Program-made: the position numbers and the translations under genes | Shown: piece by piece, positions 14,608 through 14,940 of the stretch | Position numbering within the stretch: position 1 is the first letter of the stretch | Layout: each line of letters begins with the position of its first letter | Notes under the pieces: model-generated | What the model saw: the letters and a program-made list of their open reading frames with translations, nothing else | Told to the model about the DNA's origin: nothing | The model's database searches: none | Source of the DNA: JBGPRB01 sp964422155 | Lineage (GTDB): Bacteria; Chloroflexota; Dehalococcoidia; Dehalococcoidales; RBG-16-60-22 | Assembly: GCA_964422155.1 (NCBI GenBank) | Contig: CAYQZZ010000052.1 | Span: forward strand, 1-14,940 | DNA: 14,940 nt | Reading direction: 5' to 3'

Positions 14608-14751
14608 TGAAGACAGTTGCTGCCCCCCGAAAACGATACCGGATATAATGCCGTAAAAATTAGGTAAGAAGTGGTATCACTATTAGGGGTAGGACACGTA
14701 GTCCCCACAACTCCGGGAAAGTATCGCTTCCTTATAGGTATATATTTCCAC

Positions 14752-14900
14752 CAGGTCCTCCTGATTGGAGCAGGTCGTTACTACTATTTTTTACAAAATG
14801 ACAGGTTTAGTATTATAATACACAACGTCATTTGAGGCCGGGGTAATGCTTCGCCAATTGGCAGAATCAGCTAGGAGAATATCTAAAGGATAAACAAATC
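14752..14900. promoter_or_regulatory. palindrome-rich spacer between the split gene and the last gene
   Basis: It holds a perfect 12-bp palindrome GTATTATAATAC (14810-14821), set within an outer inverted repeat AAATGAC (14796-14802)/GTCATTT (14827-14833), and a 10-bp palindrome GCCAATTGGC (14853-14862). The first contains a minus-strand TATAAT but no good -35. A regulator site between divergent genes is plausible. Confidence 0.4.
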
Positions 14901-14940
14901 ATGATGTTAGAATCAATAATTAACGTAAGCTCAGCTAATA
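14901..14940 (+). CDS. start of an unidentified gene, cut by the window edge
   Basis: ATG at 14901, 10 nt after AAAGGA (14885-14890), opens a frame MMLESIINVSSAN that runs off the window. It is too short to identify. It diverges from the split small gene. Confidence 0.4.
   Translation, partial: MMLESIINVSSAN

Larger units (their letters stand above)
13518..14619 (+). mobile_element. complete IS110-family insertion sequence
   Basis: About 1,102 bp: a 124-bp leader, a 321-codon transposase gene and only 12 bp after the stop codon. The long left noncoding end and very short right end fit the IS110 group rather than the IS1111 group. The borders come from the split repeat. CT at 13516-13517 and CT at 14620-14621 flank the element and collapse to one CT in the rebuilt target, matching the two-base core exchange known for this family. 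There are no long terminal inverted repeats, as expected. The transposase looks intact, so the element may be active. Confidence 0.75.
13511..14697 (-). repeat. MITE-like element (about 83 bp) split by the IS110 insertion
   Basis: Without the IS110, positions 13511-13517 join 14622-14697. The left terminus becomes TTGACCT plus GCCCCCCGAAAACGATACC, and the right terminus (14673-14697) is GGTATC, ACTATTA, GGGG, TAGGACAC. These are imperfect inverted copies of about 26 bp around a 32-bp centre. The rebuilt terminus differs at only three positions from the reverse complement of the copy at 6860-6885 and is the same length, which supports the reconstruction. It encodes no protein, so any movement depended on an enzyme supplied elsewhere. 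No clear target duplication is seen. Confidence 0.6.
13295..14751 (-). pseudogene. small gene (about 89 codons) split by nested insertions
   Basis: Two minus-strand pieces. The 5' piece starts with GTG at 14751, 5 nt after a perfect AGGAGG (14757-14762), and gives VEIYTYKEAILSRSCGDY before entering the MITE end. The 3' piece is open from 13516 down to a TAG at 13295-13297 and reads SACHALTPEDILPPRLRY, then a helical, charged tail with KATARERAERIISDMV and EDEAEKSYQSELRKVSRK, ending MRSK. Removing the MITE (TAC at the left junction, TCG at the right) together with the IS110 rejoins both pieces in frame as one protein of about 89 aa. The family is unknown to me. No promoter is clear. Confidence 0.5.

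Noticed and set aside
1..14940. tRNA, rRNA or riboswitch genes
   Set aside because: No cloverleaf, rRNA core sequence or known riboswitch consensus was recognised by reading; a covariance search could not be run.

Overview
The window looks like a bacterial chromosome segment of medium GC. It carries many lipoprotein-type transport genes, strong AGGAGG ribosome binding sites and patches of decayed mobile DNA. The Ala-Pro-rich substrate-binding lipoprotein, the orphan TrpX-like lipoprotein, the C45-type hydrolase and the IS110 element would suit an anaerobe such as a Dehalococcoidia-like member of the Chloroflexota. That placement is inferred from style, as no rRNA or phylogenetic marker is present.

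Left part (1-4230, mostly minus strand): a dipeptide/oligopeptide-type ABC importer operon reads leftward in the order substrate-binding lipoprotein, DppB-like permease, DppC-like permease. A strong hairpin lies between the binding protein and the permeases. No ATPase genes are visible before the left edge, which holds a possible decayed gene and a clear hairpin terminator. A 755-bp intergenic region with several inverted repeats separates this operon from a divergent CocE/NonD-type alpha/beta hydrolase (4795-6534).

Middle part (6535-12954): a short decayed zone (MITE-like copy, frameshifted ORF relic) is followed by a C45-type (penicillin acyltransferase-like) hydrolase on the minus strand, a three-helix small membrane protein, an exported acetolactate decarboxylase on the plus strand, a polytopic membrane protein, a UshA-type 5'-nucleotidase lipoprotein, and a TrpX-like (ABC_sub_bind) lipoprotein on the plus strand that lacks partner permease and ATPase genes. 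The importer, CocE hydrolase and C45 hydrolase could together serve uptake and cleavage of peptides or N-acylated compounds, but only proximity supports this.

Right part (12955-14940) is accessory DNA with nested insertions. A small minus-strand gene of about 89 codons is split by an 83-bp MITE-like element with about 26-bp imperfect terminal inverted repeats, and that element is itself split by a complete 1.1-kb IS110-family element. Removing the IS110 rebuilds a copy of the repeat; removing the MITE as well rejoins the small gene in frame. The IS110 leader (13518-13641) folds on paper into two stem-internal-loop-hairpin units. One unit carries a 7-nt exact copy of the element's right end next to the CT core, and the other a 7-nt exact complement of the right target flank including the core. 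This is what a bridge RNA would show and is the most interesting object in the window. A broken MPRGG-type gene and the start of another gene complete the region.
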